Below, piece by piece: positions 6,307-7,248 of a DNA stretch of 7,248 nt. Position 1 is the first letter of the stretch. The number at the start of each line of letters is the position of its first letter. The translations under genes were made by a program, and so were the position numbers. The DNA comes from Salmonirosea sp038204185 (GTDB taxonomy: Bacteria; Bacteroidota; Bacteroidia; Cytophagales; Spirosomataceae), in contig JBBRDE010000290.1 in NCBI GenBank assembly GCA_038204185.1, positions 1 to 7,248 on the forward strand, in the 5' to 3' direction. The notes below the pieces were generated by a model. That model saw only the letters and a program-made list of their open reading frames with translations, was not told the origin of the DNA and searched no databases.

Positions 6307-6334
6307 TTTTGGCAACAGATAATTAAAAGTTAGG

Positions 6335-6344
6335 AGGGTACCCT
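6335..6344. repeat. Intergenic palindrome AGGGTACCCT, copy 2
   Basis: The same perfect 10-bp palindrome as at 692-701. Here it overlaps the TAG stop of the isomerase gene (6343-6345) and lies in the 36-bp gap before the oxidoreductase. No T-run follows on the minus strand, so it is not a terminator. Confidence 0.6.
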
Positions 6345-7170
6345 ATTTCATATTCGATTTTATAAAAGCCAGTCCGTCACGCATGAGTTGTTCTTCGGAG
6401 TCAAACATTTTGCGCCAGATATTGGCGGCGGGTAATTTCGGACTGAATGCCTCGATGCTCAGCCAGCCGTCGTACTGGATATCATGGATCGCCTGGAAAA
6501 CGCCCGGCCAGTCCACGTTTCCCTTTCCGGGCGTGGAGCGATCGTTTTCAGAAAGCTGAATGAACGAAATCCGGTCACCCATTTTACGGATACAGTCGCC
6601 GATGTTTTTTTCCTCGATATTGGCGTGGAAGGTGTCGAACATGATCCGGCAAGCCGGGTGGTTTACCTCATCTACGAAGCGGATCAGGTCGTCACCACAA
6701 CTCGTCAGGTAGGTCTCGAAGCGATTAAGGTACTCCACACCCAGGCCTACCCCCTGATTCTGGGCGTATTCTGATAGTTCTTGGATGCTCTCTACGCCCC
6801 ATTTCCATTCTTCGCTGGTAGCGGGCTGACCCGTAAAGACACTCAAAGCCGCATTGAAAGGTCCCATCAAATTTTTTGCCCCCAGCACCACGGCGCAGTC
6901 CACGCTACGCTTCAAAGTGTCCAGGGCGTGAGCGCGTACCTTGGCATCAGGACTGATCAGGTTGGTATCAGCGCCGCAGAAGGTGTCCGCTTCGCGGTGC
7001 AGGCCCAGTTCGTCGAGTCGCTTACGCCAGTTGTGCCAGGCTTCGGGATTGGGATTGAACACAGGTACCTCTACGCCTTCGAAACCAATTTCCTGAATCA
7101 AATCGAGAACCGGGAAGAGACTTTCGTCCACTTGTGTCCCCCACAGAAGGAGGTTCATACTGTATTTCAT
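6343..7170 (-). CDS. Sugar (phosphate) isomerase/epimerase, xylose-isomerase-like TIM barrel
   Basis: A 275-aa cytoplasmic protein of the AP-endonuclease-2/xylose-isomerase-like fold, of usual length, with no signal peptide. It resembles ketose 3-epimerases (tagatose/psicose 3-epimerase group), which shift a proton using a metal held by Glu, Asp, His and Glu. The matching region here is GVEYLNRFETYL (Glu146, Glu152), IMFDTFHANIEE (Asp179, His182), FIQLSENDRSTPGKG (Gln205, Arg211) and LSIEAF (Glu240). Spacings of 33, 26 and 35 residues equal those between E152, D185, H211 and E246 of Pseudomonas cichorii tagatose epimerase, so Gln205 stands exactly where the metal-binding His should be. It is the first gene of the minus-strand cluster. 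Its ATG follows an AT-rich leader without a Shine-Dalgarno sequence. The substrate is unknown; IolE/IolI-like inositol enzymes or 3-keto-sugar isomerases are alternatives. Confidence 0.9.
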   Translation of the reverse strand: MKYSMNLLLWGTQVDESLFPVLDLIQEIGFEGVEVPVFNPNPEAWHNWRKRLDELGLHREADTFCGADTNLISPDAKVRAHALDTLKRSVDCAVVLGAKNLMGPFNAALSVFTGQPATSEEWKWGVESIQELSEYAQNQGVGLGVEYLNRFETYLTSCGDDLIRFVDEVNHPACRIMFDTFHANIEEKNIGDCIRKMGDRISFIQLSENDRSTPGKGNVDWPGVFQAIHDIQYDGWLSIEAFSPKLPAANIWRKMFDSEEQLMRDGLAFIKSNMK

Positions 7171-7248
7171 ACGACCATTTAAATTTCAAAATACAATTTT
7201 ACAACAATAAAATGCTACATACTCTCCAAGATTTGATTAGTATTGACT
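7171..7248 (-). promoter_or_regulatory. Leader and presumed promoter region of the minus-strand operon
   Basis: This AT-rich stretch precedes the first gene of the operon and should hold its promoter if the operon begins here. On the minus strand TATTTTG (7193-7187) is one base short of the TAnnTTTG consensus, and no well-spaced TTTG is evident. Further genes of the operon could lie beyond the window edge, so the location of the promoter is uncertain. Confidence 0.25.

Noticed and set aside
6307..6315. Upstream TTG start for the oxidoreductase (MPKMKQ)
   Set aside because: The ATG at 6306 starts directly at the Rossmann strand as in relatives; TTG is a rare start and adds only three residues.
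7187..7210. Minus-strand -33/-7 promoter for the operon
   Set aside because: TATTTTG is one base short of the consensus and no TTTG lies at the right distance, so only the region is annotated and not the elements.

Overview
The window reads as a chromosomal segment of a Bacteroidota bacterium, most likely of the Cytophagales (Spirosomaceae-like). This is inferred from the ThuA/propeller/cupredoxin lipoprotein, the A-rich leaders without Shine-Dalgarno sequences, and moderately GC-rich genes set in AT-rich gaps. No rRNA, tRNA, CRISPR array or intact mobile element was seen.

Layout. Positions 1-185 are AT-rich with no recognisable gene. A plus-strand MOSC-domain gene (186-673) is broken by two apparent +1 frameshifts and two stop codons, and a probable terminator follows it. 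Positions 674-1372 hold no conventional gene. They do hold a compact candidate transcription unit at about 924-1122: a TAnnTTTG element, a two-tier hairpin, a 47-codon hydrophobic ORF and a rho-independent terminator. Several short repeats and palindromes lie around it. A perfect 17-bp hairpin at 1313-1350 separates this area from the minus-strand operon.

The rest (7170 down to 1373) is a minus-strand cluster read in the order: xylose-isomerase-like TIM-barrel epimerase/isomerase (275 aa), Gfo/Idh/MocA oxidoreductase (373 aa), and a 1244-aa lipoprotein. The lipoprotein joins a ThuA domain, a PVC-type dehydrogenase-like beta-propeller, HEAT-like helices, a Met/His/Asp linker, a CARDB domain and a C-terminal azurin-like type-1 copper domain. 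Gaps of 36 and 77 bp and a shared orientation support co-transcription. The families suggest oxidation and isomerisation of a sugar or cyclitol, possibly through 3-keto-sugar chemistry as in rhizobial ThuA/ThuB; the substrate is not known.

Both soluble enzymes depart from textbook active sites. The isomerase has Gln at the position of a metal-binding His, and the oxidoreductase has TVP where most relatives have EKP. The lipoprotein has no CxxCH haem motif but carries a full copper site and an MDH-type linker resembling those of copper-resistance proteins. These points, with the intergenic unit, are what most deserve a second look.
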